Shown: positions 9,130 through 17,690 of the stretch, piece by piece
How positions within the stretch are numbered: the stretch's first letter is position 1
Layout of the letters: every line of letters starts with the position of its first letter
Assembly: GCF_014652715.1 (NCBI RefSeq)
Contig: NZ_BMZI01000001.1
Span: 232,655 to 296,654 of the forward strand
DNA: 64,000 bases
Direction of reading: 5' to 3'
Source: Salinicola rhizosphaerae
GTDB lineage: Bacteria > Pseudomonadota > Gammaproteobacteria > Pseudomonadales > Halomonadaceae
Translations under genes and position numbers: made by a program
The notes under the pieces: generated by a model
What the model saw: only the letters and a program-made list of their open reading frames with translations
Databases searched by the model: none
Told to the model about the DNA's origin: nothing

Positions 9130-10338
9130 ATGCCGATTCGATCGATGCCATCCACACGTCGTCGTCTGGCAGCGGCGGCGCTGGTGTCGCTGTTGGGCAT
9201 GGCGGCTTTGCCGGCCCACGCCGAGGGTCCTGCCTTGTCGGCCGATACCATCGATGTTCTCGAGTCGCTGCAGTCGCAGCTCGCCTCCGGAGACGCCGAC
9301 GCGGTCGCCGGTCGCGCCTCGGCATCCGCGGCCAGGCTCGAGGGCGGCAACGCCGCCGACCGCTGGGCGCGGGCGCTTTTTCTGCAGATCGCGGCCAGTG
9401 CCAACGCGCGCAGTGGCAATGATGCGGCGGCTGCCGACCAGTTCGCGGCAGCGCGAACGATCTCGGGCGTGCCGGCGGATCGCCAACTGGCCTGGCTACG
9501 TCAGGAAGCGAGTCTGCGCCTGCGTGCGGGGCAGACGCAGCAAGGCGCGGATCTGCTGACGACCTGGGTCGAGCAGAGTGGGGGTGACGACGCCTCGCGC
9601 TGGCAGCTGATTCAGGCGCGTGCCTCACTGGGTGAGTGGACTCAGGCTGCGGCCTCTCTGGACCGGCTGCGGGCGCCGGGGGCGCCCGCGTGGCAAGGCG
9701 ATCGCCTGCAGCTTGCCAGCGCTGTCTACCAGCGGGCGGGGCGATTCGACGACGCGCTGGCATTGCTGGGCGGCGATGCGGCCTCACCGGATGTCTGGCG
9801 GCGCGCCGCCGGTCTGGCGCAGCGCGCCGGTGACAATGGCCGCGCCGCGGCGATCTGGGAGAGCGGCTGGCGGCGCGGCGTGCTGACATCGACCGATGAT
9901 CTGCTGCAACTCGCCAAACTGCATATCGCCGGCGGCACGCCGGCGCGCGCGGCGGAACATCTGCAAGCCTGGTTCGATGCGGGCCAGCTGAAGGCAGATA
10001 CCGCCAACCGGCGGCTGCTGGCCCAGGCCTGGACCGCGGCGCGCGCCCACGACAAGGCACTGGCTGCCTGGCAGGCCGTGGCCCGGCAATCGGGAAGCCC
10101 CGAGGACTGGCAGCAGTTGGGCGAGACCGCCTATGGCTGGGGCGAGTGGCAGATCACGCGGGATGCCTTCGATCAGCTAGCGGCGGCTGGCGGTGATGTC
10201 GACGGCAGGGATTGGTTGCTGAAAGGCATTGCTGCGGCTCAGTTGGGTGACACGGCGAGCGCGCGCGAGGCGTTCCAACAGGCCAAGGGAGCGGGAGAAG
10301 CCCAGGCGCAACAGTGGCTGGACTCTCTCGCGTCCTGA
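9130..10338 (+). CDS. Tetratricopeptide-like periplasmic protein closing the TonB operon
   Basis: A 402-residue secreted protein starting at 9130, just 5 bp after the tonB stop. The signal peptide (RRRLAAAALVSLLGMAALPAHAEG) is followed by an almost wholly helical, Ala/Arg/Gln-rich body with repeated TPR-like helices (AREAFQQAKGAGEAQAQQWLDSL at the end). TPR proteins form the last gene of Vibrio/Pseudoalteromonas TonB2 operons, where they help TonB2-dependent transport. The family assignment of the helices is by eye; the operon position is the stronger argument. Confidence 0.75.
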   Translation: MPIRSMPSTRRRLAAAALVSLLGMAALPAHAEGPALSADTIDVLESLQSQLASGDADAVAGRASASAARLEGGNAADRWARALFLQIAASANARSGNDAAAADQFAAARTISGVPADRQLAWLRQEASLRLRAGQTQQGADLLTTWVEQSGGDDASRWQLIQARASLGEWTQAAASLDRLRAPGAPAWQGDRLQLASAVYQRAGRFDDALALLGGDAASPDVWRRAAGLAQRAGDNGRAAAIWESGWRRGVLTSTDDLLQLAKLHIAGGTPARAAEHLQAWFDAGQLKADTANRRLLAQAWTAARAHDKALAAWQAVARQSGSPEDWQQLGETAYGWGEWQITRDAFDQLAAAGGDVDGRDWLLKGIAAAQLGDTASAREAFQQAKGAGEAQAQQWLDSLAS

Positions 10339-10428
10339 GCGCCGCCAGACTCCCTCAAGCGAACGCGCGCCGAGGCTCGCAGAGCGCGGCGCCTGGCAAC
10401 CGGGGATGTACGGGTTGATTCGCCGCCG

Positions 10429-11247
10429 TCAATCGACGGCGAATTCGCTCCACACCGGCGCGTGATCCGAAGGCCGCTCCATACCGCGCAGTGCGTAATC
10501 GATCCCGGCGGCTTTCGTCGCCTCGGCCAGCGGTGGCGTCACCAGGATATAGTCGATGCGCAGACCGCGTTTCGGCTCTCGATCGAACCCCTTTGAGCGG
10601 TAGTCGAACCAGCTGAAGGTGTCGGCACTATCCGGATAGCAGAGCCGGTAGCTGTCCTTGAGCCCCCAGGATTTTAGCGTCTCCAGCCACTCGCGCTCTT
10701 CGGGCTGAAAGCTCGTCTTGCCCTCTCGCAGCCAGCGCTTGCGATTGTCTTCGCCAATGCCGATATCGGCGTCTTCCGGTGAAATATTGAAATCGCCCAT
10801 GATCGCGATGCACTCGCTCGGCGCGTGCCGCGTCGCGACCAGATCGTTCAAGCCAGCGTAGAACGCGCGCTTGTTGGGATATTTGGTCGGATGGGAGACA
10901 TTTTCCCCTTGCGGGAAATAGCCGTTGTAGACCGTCAGCGGCTGGCCGTCCGCGAGTCTCAAGGTTACCCCGATCAAGCGTCGCTGGGCGTCGTCAGCAT
11001 CATCCGGCAGCCCATAATGGACTTCGGTCGGCGCGGATCTGGTCAGCATTGCCACGCCGTAGTGACCTTTTTGACCGTGGAAGTGAACGTGATAGCCCAT
11101 CGCTTCTACCGCTTCATGCGGGAACTCGCTATCTTGGACCTTCGTTTCCTGCAGGCCGATGACGTCCGGGGCATGCGTGTCGATCAGGGCCTGGAGCTGA
11201 TGCAGGCGCGCGCGAATACCGTTGATGTTGAAAGAGACCAGTCGCAT
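10429..11247 (-). CDS. xthA: Exodeoxyribonuclease III (AP endonuclease)
   Basis: A 272-residue Mg-dependent 3'-5' exonuclease and AP endonuclease of base-excision repair. Visible motifs of the endonuclease/exonuclease/phosphatase fold are LVSFNINGIRARL at the N-terminus, GLQETKVQD (metal-binding Glu), GDFNISPEDADIG (catalytic Asp and Asn) and PSDHAPVWSEF (catalytic Asp-His) at the C-terminus. It converges on the TonB operon with a 90-bp gap. Its ATG overlaps the stop of the small upstream gene (TGATG), so the two are probably one transcript. Confidence 0.95.
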   Translation of the reverse strand: MRLVSFNINGIRARLHQLQALIDTHAPDVIGLQETKVQDSEFPHEAVEAMGYHVHFHGQKGHYGVAMLTRSAPTEVHYGLPDDADDAQRRLIGVTLRLADGQPLTVYNGYFPQGENVSHPTKYPNKRAFYAGLNDLVATRHAPSECIAIMGDFNISPEDADIGIGEDNRKRWLREGKTSFQPEEREWLETLKSWGLKDSYRLCYPDSADTFSWFDYRSKGFDREPKRGLRIDYILVTPPLAEATKAAGIDYALRGMERPSDHAPVWSEFAVD

Positions 11248-11483
11248 CAGTCCGAGTCCTTGTCGTTCGGCGTTGACTTGTGAAGTGGCAGCGGCGGGGC
11301 GCTCTGGCGCTGACGCTTGCGCTCTGCTTGAGCCTGACGCTCCTTCGTCTTCTTGTCGACGTAGCGACGCGAGGAGGTCACCTCGTCCGGATTGTCGTGG
11401 CGCCAGCGGCGATAATCCTTGCGCTTGCCGGTGCGAATCTGAACCTTGTCGGCCAGCGAGCGCGTCTTCTTTCTGCGAGTCAT
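11247..11483 (-). CDS. Small highly basic protein upstream of xthA, function unknown
   Basis: Seventy-eight residues, about a third of them Lys or Arg: MTRRKKTRSLADKVQIRTG, then KRKDYRRWRHDNPDE and a charged QAQAERKRQRQSA tail. It has no signal peptide, membrane span or cysteines. The composition suggests a nucleic-acid- or ribosome-binding protein, but I do not recognise the family. It is translationally coupled to xthA by a 1-bp overlap, which supports it as a real gene. A relation to small basic proteins such as YihI is possible but not shown. Confidence 0.65.
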   Translation of the reverse strand: MTRRKKTRSLADKVQIRTGKRKDYRRWRHDNPDEVTSSRRYVDKKTKERQAQAERKRQRQSAPPLPLHKSTPNDKDSD

Positions 11484-11914
11484 GGTGAACCTCGGTTACC
11501 TGTCGCGGCAGCGCGAGGCCGTCCGCCGAATCTGTCGTGGAATTGGGGCGTTATCTTAACAGCCAGCGATGCTCATGCCATCTGGCGAGCCGGTTTCGAC
11601 GGGTTACGTTTTTCGTCGTCTGTGCTGTTTGCAGAAGAAGAATGGTCGGCGTGCCTGGCAAAGAATCCTGCCCTTGAACCGCGACGCGGTGTGTCCTGCG
11701 TCACTGGGCGGGCGACGTGGAGCACTGGGCGGGCGACGTTGGCGGGCTGGACTGATACACTGTTGCCGGCCGTGCGGTCCGTGGTGTTTCGCCACGGGGC
11801 ATGCGCCGTATCATTCCTCTCGGCTCCGACCATCGATTCCGTCGTCATGTGCTTCGAGAGGCGCTCGCCTTCGCGAGTCGAACCGTCAATCGAATTCGGA
11901 CATCCGTCGTAACT
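11484..11914. other. Intergenic region between the small basic gene and rhlB
   Basis: A 431-bp region between divergent genes with no credible coding frame. It must contain both promoters. The only structure I see is a 17-bp direct repeat (listed separately). Confidence 0.5.
11702..11739. repeat. 17-bp direct repeat, 21-bp spacing
   Basis: CACTGGGCGGGCGACGT occurs at 11702-11718 and again, identical, at 11723-11739. The repeat distance equals two helical turns, so the copies lie on the same DNA face, as paired protein-binding sites often do. It is about 180 bp upstream of the rhlB start. No regulator is suggested by the sequence. Confidence 0.6.
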
Positions 11915-13204
11915 ATGAGTGAGTCTGACAATACCCAGGCCCCGGCACAGAACCGTAGACCCAAGCGGCGTCGGCGCAAGCCTCGCAAATCGCAATCGCG
12001 CAACGCTTCAGGCTGGTCACTGAAACAGTTTCCCGTCGAGCCCGTTGCCGGCCGCTGGCGTTTTCACGATTTCGACCTGCCACTGCCGCTGATGCAGGCT
12101 ATCCAGGCCGAGGGTTTCGAGTACTGCACGCCGATCCAGGCCGAAGCGCTCATGCAGACGCTGCTGGGTGGCGACGTGGTCGGCAAGGCGCAGACGGGTA
12201 CCGGCAAGACCGCGGCCTTCCTGATCTCGCTGCTGGCCTATTTCATGGAGGAAGAGGCCCCGGATGGCCAGAAGCCGGGGACGCCGCGCTCGCTGATCAT
12301 CGCCCCGACGCGTGAGCTGGCACTGCAGATCGAGAAGGATGCCAAGGCCCTGGCACGCTTCAGCTCACTCAATGTGGCCAGCGTCGTCGGCGGCATGGAT
12401 TATCAGAAGCAGCGCACGGCGCTGGCCAAGAATATCGACGTGCTGGTGGCGACGCCGGGTCGTCTGCTCGATTTCCAGCAGAAGCGCGACATCGACCTCT
12501 CGCAGGTCGAGGTGCTGGTGCTCGATGAGGCGGACCGCATGCTGTCGATGGGCTTCATTCCGGACGTCAAGCGCATCATTCGCTACACGCCCAAGCCCGA
12601 GGAACGCCAGACGTTCCTGTTCTCGGCGACGTTCACCCCGGACATTCTCAACCTCTCCGAGCAGTGGACGGTCAAGCCGGCGCATGTCGAGATCGAGGTG
12701 ACTCACGAGAACGCCGCCAATATCGATCAGCGCGTCTATCTGGTCAGCGATGCCGACAAGCGCACGCTGCTGATCAATCTGCTCAAGCAGGAGTCGATGG
12801 AACGTGTGATCGTGTTCGGCAACCGACGCGACCTGGTGCGTGATCTCGATCAGGCGCTGCGCGAGGCCGGCATCAATGTGGCAATGCTCTCCGGCGACGT
12901 GCCGCAGAATCAGCGCATTCGCACGCTCGAGCGTTTCCGTGAGGGTGAGGTGACGGTGCTGGTCGCGACCGACGTCGCGGGTCGCGGCATCCATATCGAG
13001 GATGTCAGCCACGTAGTCAATTACACCCTTCCGGAAGATCCCGAGGACTACGTCCATCGTATCGGCCGGACGGGCCGTGCCGGCGCCAAAGGTGTCTCGA
13101 TCAGCTTCGTCGGTGAAGAGGATGCGTTCTCGCTGCCCGAGATCGAGACCTACATCAACGACAAGCTACCCTGCGAGCAGCCGCCGGAATCGATGATGTC
13201 CTGA
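11915..13204 (+). CDS. rhlB: DEAD-box ATP-dependent RNA helicase, RhlB type
   Basis: A 429-residue RNA helicase. A basic N-terminal tail ([17 protein letters not shown]) precedes the Q motif region ([29 protein letters not shown]), Walker [22 protein letters not shown] box VLDEADRML, motif III SAT, and motif [12 protein letters not shown]. The sequence around the Q motif is closest to RhlB, the helicase of the RNA degradosome, but other Rhl-type helicases have the same plan. I chose the ATG at 11915 because homology and the basic tail start there; the longer upstream frame has no family support. Confidence 0.85.
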   Translation: MSESDNTQAPAQNRRPKRRRRKPRKSQSRNASGWSLKQFPVEPVAGRWRFHDFDLPLPLMQAIQAEGFEYCTPIQAEALMQTLLGGDVVGKAQTGTGKTAAFLISLLAYFMEEEAPDGQKPGTPRSLIIAPTRELALQIEKDAKALARFSSLNVASVVGGMDYQKQRTALAKNIDVLVATPGRLLDFQQKRDIDLSQVEVLVLDEADRMLSMGFIPDVKRIIRYTPKPEERQTFLFSATFTPDILNLSEQWTVKPAHVEIEVTHENAANIDQRVYLVSDADKRTLLINLLKQESMERVIVFGNRRDLVRDLDQALREAGINVAMLSGDVPQNQRIRTLERFREGEVTVLVATDVAGRGIHIEDVSHVVNYTLPEDPEDYVHRIGRTGRAGAKGVSISFVGEEDAFSLPEIETYINDKLPCEQPPESMMS

Positions 13205-13314
13205 ATCGATCCTGTCGTGAATTGCCGGCATCTTTCGTCCGCCCATCCGGGGCGGGCGAGCGCGACCGATTCTCCTCTCTGTCTCTCTCCTCTCTGACCG
13301 GCGCCGGAAAACAC

Positions 13315-15450
13315 ATGCTCGACGAAACGCTCAAGCAGGAAATCCAGGACGCCTACCGTCGGGTCCTCGACGGCCTCGAACTGACGCCGCGCTACGGGCA
13401 GCGCCTGATGATTGCCGAAATCGCGCGAACGCTGGCCTCGATCGAGCGCGATGATCAGGGGAGACGCACTTCCAACGAGCATGTCTGCGTGCTCGAGGCG
13501 GGAACCGGCACCGGTAAGACGTTGGCTTATCTGCTGGCGGCGTTGCCGGTCGCCAAGGCGCGCGGCAAGCGGTTGGTGGTAGCGACGGCGACGGTGGCGC
13601 TGCAGGAGCAGGTGCTCAATCAGGATCTGCCGAAGCTGCGCGAGCATAGCGGGCTCGATTTCGAGTACGCGCTGGCCAAGGGGCGCGGACGGTATCTCTG
13701 CGTGGCCAAGCTCGATCAGGCGTTGGAAGGCACCGAACCCAATCCGACGCTGTCGCTGTTCGAGCAGACCATCGCCACCGATGCCGGCGGCGACTTTCCG
13801 CAGCTGGTTCAGGAGATGGCCGATACCTACGCCTCGGGGCAGTGGGAGGGGGATCGCGATAGCTGGCCGGTGGCGATCGAGGATCGTGACTGGCGGCGAT
13901 TGACCGTCGACCATCGCCAGTGCACCAATCGTCGCTGCGGCCATTTCGGCGCCTGCGCCTACTTCCGCTCGCGACGCTACCTCGAGCAGGCGGACATCGT
14001 CGTCGCCAATCACGACCTGGTGCTGGCCGATCTGGCGCTGGGGGGCGGCATGGTATTGCCCTCGCCGAAGGACTGCATCTACATCTTCGACGAGGGGCAT
14101 CATCTGCCCGACAAGGCGCTGGATCACTTCTATCACCGCTTCGGCGTCAACGCGACGCTGCGCTGGTTGCGCACGCTCAAGAAGTCGCTGACCGAGCTCA
14201 ATACCGCGCTGGCGACACAGCCGACGCTGGCGCGGTTGCTGGCGACCTTCCCGGAGCGCATCGCGGCGCTGGAACCACGCCTGGGCGATGCTTACGCGAT
14301 GGGGCATCAAATTGCCGGGCTCGACCAGGGCGCGGGCGACGAGAAACAGCAGTTTCGCTTTCCTAACGGGCGGGCGCCGGAGCCCTTGCAGCAGCTCGCT
14401 CAGCAGCTGGTGATTCCGTTCGCCGAGCTGTCGCGCGACCTCGAGACCATGACGGAGATCCTGCGCGAGAGTCTGGACCCGGACAAATCGACCGGGCTCG
14501 CCCGCGAGCAGGCCGCGCCGTGGCTACCGCTGATGGCGCTGCTGCACGGGCGTGCGCTCGAGGCGCACGCGCTGTGGCAGGCGATGGCCACCTCGGATGC
14601 CGCCGAGCGGGCGCCCCAGGCTCGCTGGCTCACCTTCGAGAGTTTCGGCGGCGATCCGGAGCTGACCTTCTCGGCGAGTCCGGTATCGGCAGCGGAGACG
14701 CTGGCGCGGCATCTCTGGGGGAGCTGCTATGGGGCGGTGGTCACTTCGGCGACACTCACGGCGCTCAATCGCTTCGAACGCCTGCAGGAGCGTGCCGGGC
14801 TTGCCAACCGCTATCGCTATCAGCGTTTACCGAGTCCGTTCGACTACTCCCGTGCGACGCTCAGTATTCCCCGGGAGGCCGTCGACCCCGGCGACGCGGC
14901 AGGCCATGACCGCGCTATCGTCGAGTTCATCGAGCGGCTTGCGGAGGACGAGGCGGCACTGGTGCTGTTCTCTTCACGCAAACAGCTCAGAAGCGTCGCC
15001 GATGCACTGGGCGAGCCCTGGGCATCGCGTCTGCTGGCCCAGGATCGACTGCCCAAGCGGGAACTGCTCGAGCGTCATCGTGCGGCGGTCGATGGGGGCG
15101 AGGGAAGTCTCATCTTCGGGCTGGCGAGTTTTGCCGAGGGGATCGATCTGCCGGGGCGCTATCTGACCCACGTGATCATTACGCGACTGCCGTTTTCGGT
15201 CCCGGACGATCCGGTGGGGGCGACCCTGGCCGAGTGGATCGAGAGCCAAGGAGGCAATCCGTTCATGCGTATCTCGGTACCGGACGCCTCGATCAAGCTG
15301 GTGCAGGCTTGTGGCCGACTGATTCGCAAGGAGAACGACAGCGGCCGGATCACGTTGCTCGACCGCCGCGTACTCACGCGGCGCTATGGCAAGGCGTTGT
15401 TGGATGCGTTGCCGCCGTTTCGGCGCGAAATCGAGGCAAACACTTTATAA
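13315..15450 (+). CDS. dinG: ATP-dependent DNA helicase DinG
   Basis: A 711-residue superfamily-2 (XPD-like) 5'-3' DNA helicase. Motif I is EAGTGTGKT. An iron-sulfur cluster domain is suggested by Cys residues in RYLCVAKL and CTNRRCGHFGACAYF. The Walker B is DEGH (IFDEGHHLPDKA). C-terminal motifs include SATLTAL, GLASFAEGIDLPG and QACGRLIRKENDSG. Length equals that of E. coli DinG (about 716). In E. coli dinG is SOS-induced; I see no convincing LexA box here. The stop codon lies inside the left arm of a palindromic repeat element. Confidence 0.94.
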   Translation: MLDETLKQEIQDAYRRVLDGLELTPRYGQRLMIAEIARTLASIERDDQGRRTSNEHVCVLEAGTGTGKTLAYLLAALPVAKARGKRLVVATATVALQEQVLNQDLPKLREHSGLDFEYALAKGRGRYLCVAKLDQALEGTEPNPTLSLFEQTIATDAGGDFPQLVQEMADTYASGQWEGDRDSWPVAIEDRDWRRLTVDHRQCTNRRCGHFGACAYFRSRRYLEQADIVVANHDLVLADLALGGGMVLPSPKDCIYIFDEGHHLPDKALDHFYHRFGVNATLRWLRTLKKSLTELNTALATQPTLARLLATFPERIAALEPRLGDAYAMGHQIAGLDQGAGDEKQQFRFPNGRAPEPLQQLAQQLVIPFAELSRDLETMTEILRESLDPDKSTGLAREQAAPWLPLMALLHGRALEAHALWQAMATSDAAERAPQARWLTFESFGGDPELTFSASPVSAAETLARHLWGSCYGAVVTSATLTALNRFERLQERAGLANRYRYQRLPSPFDYSRATLSIPREAVDPGDAAGHDRAIVEFIERLAEDEAALVLFSSRKQLRSVADALGEPWASRLLAQDRLPKRELLERHRAAVDGGEGSLIFGLASFAEGIDLPGRYLTHVIITRLPFSVPDDPVGATLAEWIESQGGNPFMRISVPDASIKLVQACGRLIRKENDSGRITLLDRRVLTRRYGKALLDALPPFRREIEANTL

Positions 15451-15578
15451 ATGGCTGCGCAGGCGAATCGCTGCGTTGCGCGGTGCTCGCAATCCTCACA
15501 TATAAACCCATATGCTCCGGCTGCTGCGCTCCGTGCGCCTTGCGATTCCTCCTGCTCGCCGATTTATTCAGTATTTCC
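15438..15578. repeat. Dispersed palindromic element, copy 1
   Basis: The ends are an imperfect inverted repeat: about 38 bp at 15446-15483 pairs with 15531-15568 (ATAAATNG...GCGCGG against CCGTGCGC...GATTTAT). The outer 50 bp at each end match a second element at 49177-49401 at about 38 of 50 positions each, without gaps. The dinG stop codon is inside the left arm. The 141-bp unit can fold into a long hairpin in RNA or DNA. It carries no transposase, so it is either a non-autonomous (MITE-like) or a REP-like repeat family of this genome. Confidence 0.8.
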
Positions 15579-15611
15579 CGAGGTGTGAGACTGGAAAAGC
15601 CTGAGCAGTAA

Positions 15612-15643
15612 ACGAAAACGCCCAATACCGCAGGTATCGGGCG
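15612..15643 (-). terminator. Intrinsic terminator of the DAHP synthase gene
   Basis: On the minus strand an 11-bp stem (CGCCCGATACC / GGTATTGGGCG, one G-T pair) with a TGC loop is followed by TTTTCG. It lies 17 bp past the stop codon. Confidence 0.88.
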
Positions 15644-15660
15644 AGAAAGGACGATGGCGC

Positions 15661-16743
15661 TCAGTCTGCCTTCTGCTGGCGAGCCGCCAGTGCGGGTGCC
15701 AGCTGTTCGGCCATCTGCGAGAGCGCACGTTCCGTGGTCGGCCAGTCGATGCAGGCATCGGTGATCGAGACGCCATATTCCAGCTGGCTGCGATCCTCGG
15801 GAATCTTCTGGCTGCCCCAGCCGATATTGGACTCGATCATCAGGCCGATGATCGAGCGGTTGCCGTCCAGAATCTGATGGGTCACGTTCTCCATCACCAA
15901 CGGCTGCAGCGCCGGATCCTTGTTGGAGTTGGCGTGCGAGCAGTCGACCATCAGGTTGGCCTGGAGACCCGCCTTGTGCAGCTCCTGCTCGGCCAGCGTG
16001 ACGCTGACGCTGTCGTAATTCGGTTTGCCGTTGCCGCCGCGCAGCACGACGTGACCGTAGGCGTTGCCTCGGGTGCGGATGACTGCGACCTGACCAGCCT
16101 GATCGATACCGAGGAAGTTATGCGGGCTGGCCACTGACTTGAGCGCGTTGACCGCGACATCGAGACTGCCGTCGGTGCCGTTCTTGAAGCCGACCGGGCC
16201 GGAGAGACCGGAGGCCATCTCGCGGTGCGTCTGCGACTCGGTCGTGCGCGCGCCGATCGCCGACCAGCTGATGCAGTCCTGCAGGTATTGCGGGGAGATC
16301 GGGTCGAGCGCTTCGGTCGCGAGCGGCAAGCCGATTTCGGCGAGATCCACCAGCAGACGGCGGGCGATATGCAGGCCTTCCTCGATCTCGAACGAGTCGT
16401 TGAGGTGCGGGTCGTTGATCAGCCCTTTCCAGCCGACGGTGGTACGCGGTTTCTCGAAATAGACGCGCATCACGATATAGAGGCTGTCGCTGACTGCATC
16501 GGCGAGCTGTCGCAGACGCTTGGCGTAATCGATGGCGGCGGCGGGGTCGTGGATCGAGCACGGACCGATGACGACCAGCAGACGGGGATCCTCGCGATTC
16601 AGGATGCGCTGGATGGTCTGGCGGCCGTCGACGACCGTACGCTCGGCGGCTTCGGAAAGAGGGATGTCCTGCTTCAGCGCTTCCGGCGTGATCAGAACGT
16701 CCTGCGAAAGCACATTGAGATTGTTGACCTGCTGTTGCGACAT
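15661..16743 (-). CDS. 3-deoxy-7-phosphoheptulonate (DAHP) synthase, class I
   Basis: A 360-residue first enzyme of the shikimate pathway, condensing PEP and erythrose 4-phosphate. Family signatures are LLVVIGPCSIHDPAAAIDYA near residue 55, MRVYFEKPRTTVGWKGLINDP near 92, and GPVGFKNGTDGSLDVA, HVVLRGGNGKPNYD and MVDCSHANSNKDP further on. It is the AroF/AroG/AroH type (about 350-360 residues), feedback-inhibited by one aromatic amino acid. Which one cannot be read safely from the sequence, so I leave the symbol empty. It is a single-gene unit with its own terminator. Confidence 0.93.
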   Translation of the reverse strand: MSQQQVNNLNVLSQDVLITPEALKQDIPLSEAAERTVVDGRQTIQRILNREDPRLLVVIGPCSIHDPAAAIDYAKRLRQLADAVSDSLYIVMRVYFEKPRTTVGWKGLINDPHLNDSFEIEEGLHIARRLLVDLAEIGLPLATEALDPISPQYLQDCISWSAIGARTTESQTHREMASGLSGPVGFKNGTDGSLDVAVNALKSVASPHNFLGIDQAGQVAVIRTRGNAYGHVVLRGGNGKPNYDSVSVTLAEQELHKAGLQANLMVDCSHANSNKDPALQPLVMENVTHQILDGNRSIIGLMIESNIGWGSQKIPEDRSQLEYGVSITDACIDWPTTERALSQMAEQLAPALAARQQKAD

Positions 16744-17084
16744 GCTGGGGCCCGTTGACTCTTCAGTTGGCTGCGCGTGGAGCGCGTACTATGGCGGCTC
16801 GGTGGGGAAGAAATCAACTTCGATGATCGTTTCGGGCATTATGATGACGACTTGATGGGCACGCCAAAAACCGGAAAACTGGACGGCCGTCGTTGACCGG
16901 CGCCTGTCCCCAGGCGTGCTTATTGTCGCTTTCTAGTATAACTTGCACGCCTGTCATTGAATCGTGAGCCCAGAGAGCTCCAGGTTGGATCATGAGCGTA
17001 TTGTCTTCCCGTCACCATTGTCATGACTTTGTCGTCCAGCACCCTGGCGCCTTTGCCGAGCGTCGTCGCATGGGGAGGAACTGA
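16744..17084. other. Divergent intergenic region, DAHP synthase / rpoE
   Basis: A 341-bp region without a gene. It should hold the promoters of both genes. TAACTT at 16939-16944 with TCGTGA seventeen bases further on is a weak resemblance to an RpoE/AlgU promoter (GAACTT and TCTGA), so autoregulation of rpoE is possible but poorly supported. No Trp/Tyr/Phe attenuator is obvious. Confidence 0.4.
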
Positions 17085-17690
17085 ATGGGTGCGCGCGAGA
17101 CCGATCAGCAACTTGTCGAACGCGCCCAGAAAGGGGATACCCGTGCCTTCGATCTTCTGGTCAAGAAGTATCAGCACAAGATTCTCGGCCTGATCAGTCG
17201 CTACGTGCAGGACCACGCGGAGGTCCAGGATGTTGCCCAGGAGGCGTTCATCAAGGCCTACCGGGCGCTGGGCAGCTTTCGCTCGGAAAGCGCCTTCTAC
17301 ACCTGGATGTATCGTATTGCCATCAACACGGCAAAGAACTATCTCGTCTCGCGGGGGCGCCGTCCGCCCGGCAGCGATCTCGATATCAGCGATGCCGAGA
17401 TCGTCGACCAGAGCGGCCGGTTGTCGGACATCGAGTCCCCCGAGGCCGCCATTGCTCGCGACCAGCTCGAGTCAGCGGTGTTCGAGGCGATCGAGAATCT
17501 GCCAGACGATCTGCGCACGGCGATCACGCTGCGTGAGTTCGACGGGCTTTCCTACGAAGATATTGCCACCATCATGGAGTGCCCGGTCGGCACCGTCAGG
17601 TCACGTATCTTTCGCGCGCGTGAGGCGGTGGACAAGCACATTCAGCCATTGATGGAGCGCAGTTCGCAGGATGCGGCGAACGAGTCGTAG
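17085..17690 (+). CDS. rpoE: RNA polymerase extracytoplasmic-stress sigma factor RpoE/AlgU
   Basis: A 201-residue ECF sigma factor that directs the response to misfolded envelope proteins (and alginate control in Pseudomonas, where it is AlgU). Region 2 shows FDLLVKKYQHKILGLISRYVQD, AEVQDVAQEAFIKAYRAL and FRSESAFYTWMYRIAINTAKN. Region 4 shows LPDDLRTAITLREFDGLSYED and IATIMECPVGTVRSRIFRAR. GGGAGGAA precedes the ATG. The anti-sigma gene follows, but only after 369 bp, unusually far for this pair. Confidence 0.95.
   Translation: MGARETDQQLVERAQKGDTRAFDLLVKKYQHKILGLISRYVQDHAEVQDVAQEAFIKAYRALGSFRSESAFYTWMYRIAINTAKNYLVSRGRRPPGSDLDISDAEIVDQSGRLSDIESPEAAIARDQLESAVFEAIENLPDDLRTAITLREFDGLSYEDIATIMECPVGTVRSRIFRAREAVDKHIQPLMERSSQDAANES

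Noticed and set aside
10425..10440. Hairpin GCCGTC/GACGGC as terminator of the TonB operon
   Set aside because: It lies across the xthA stop codon and has no T-run in either direction.
13205..13314. LexA box upstream of dinG
   Set aside because: CTGTCGTGAATTGCC near 13210 has the left half CTGT but lacks the ACAG half at the right distance.
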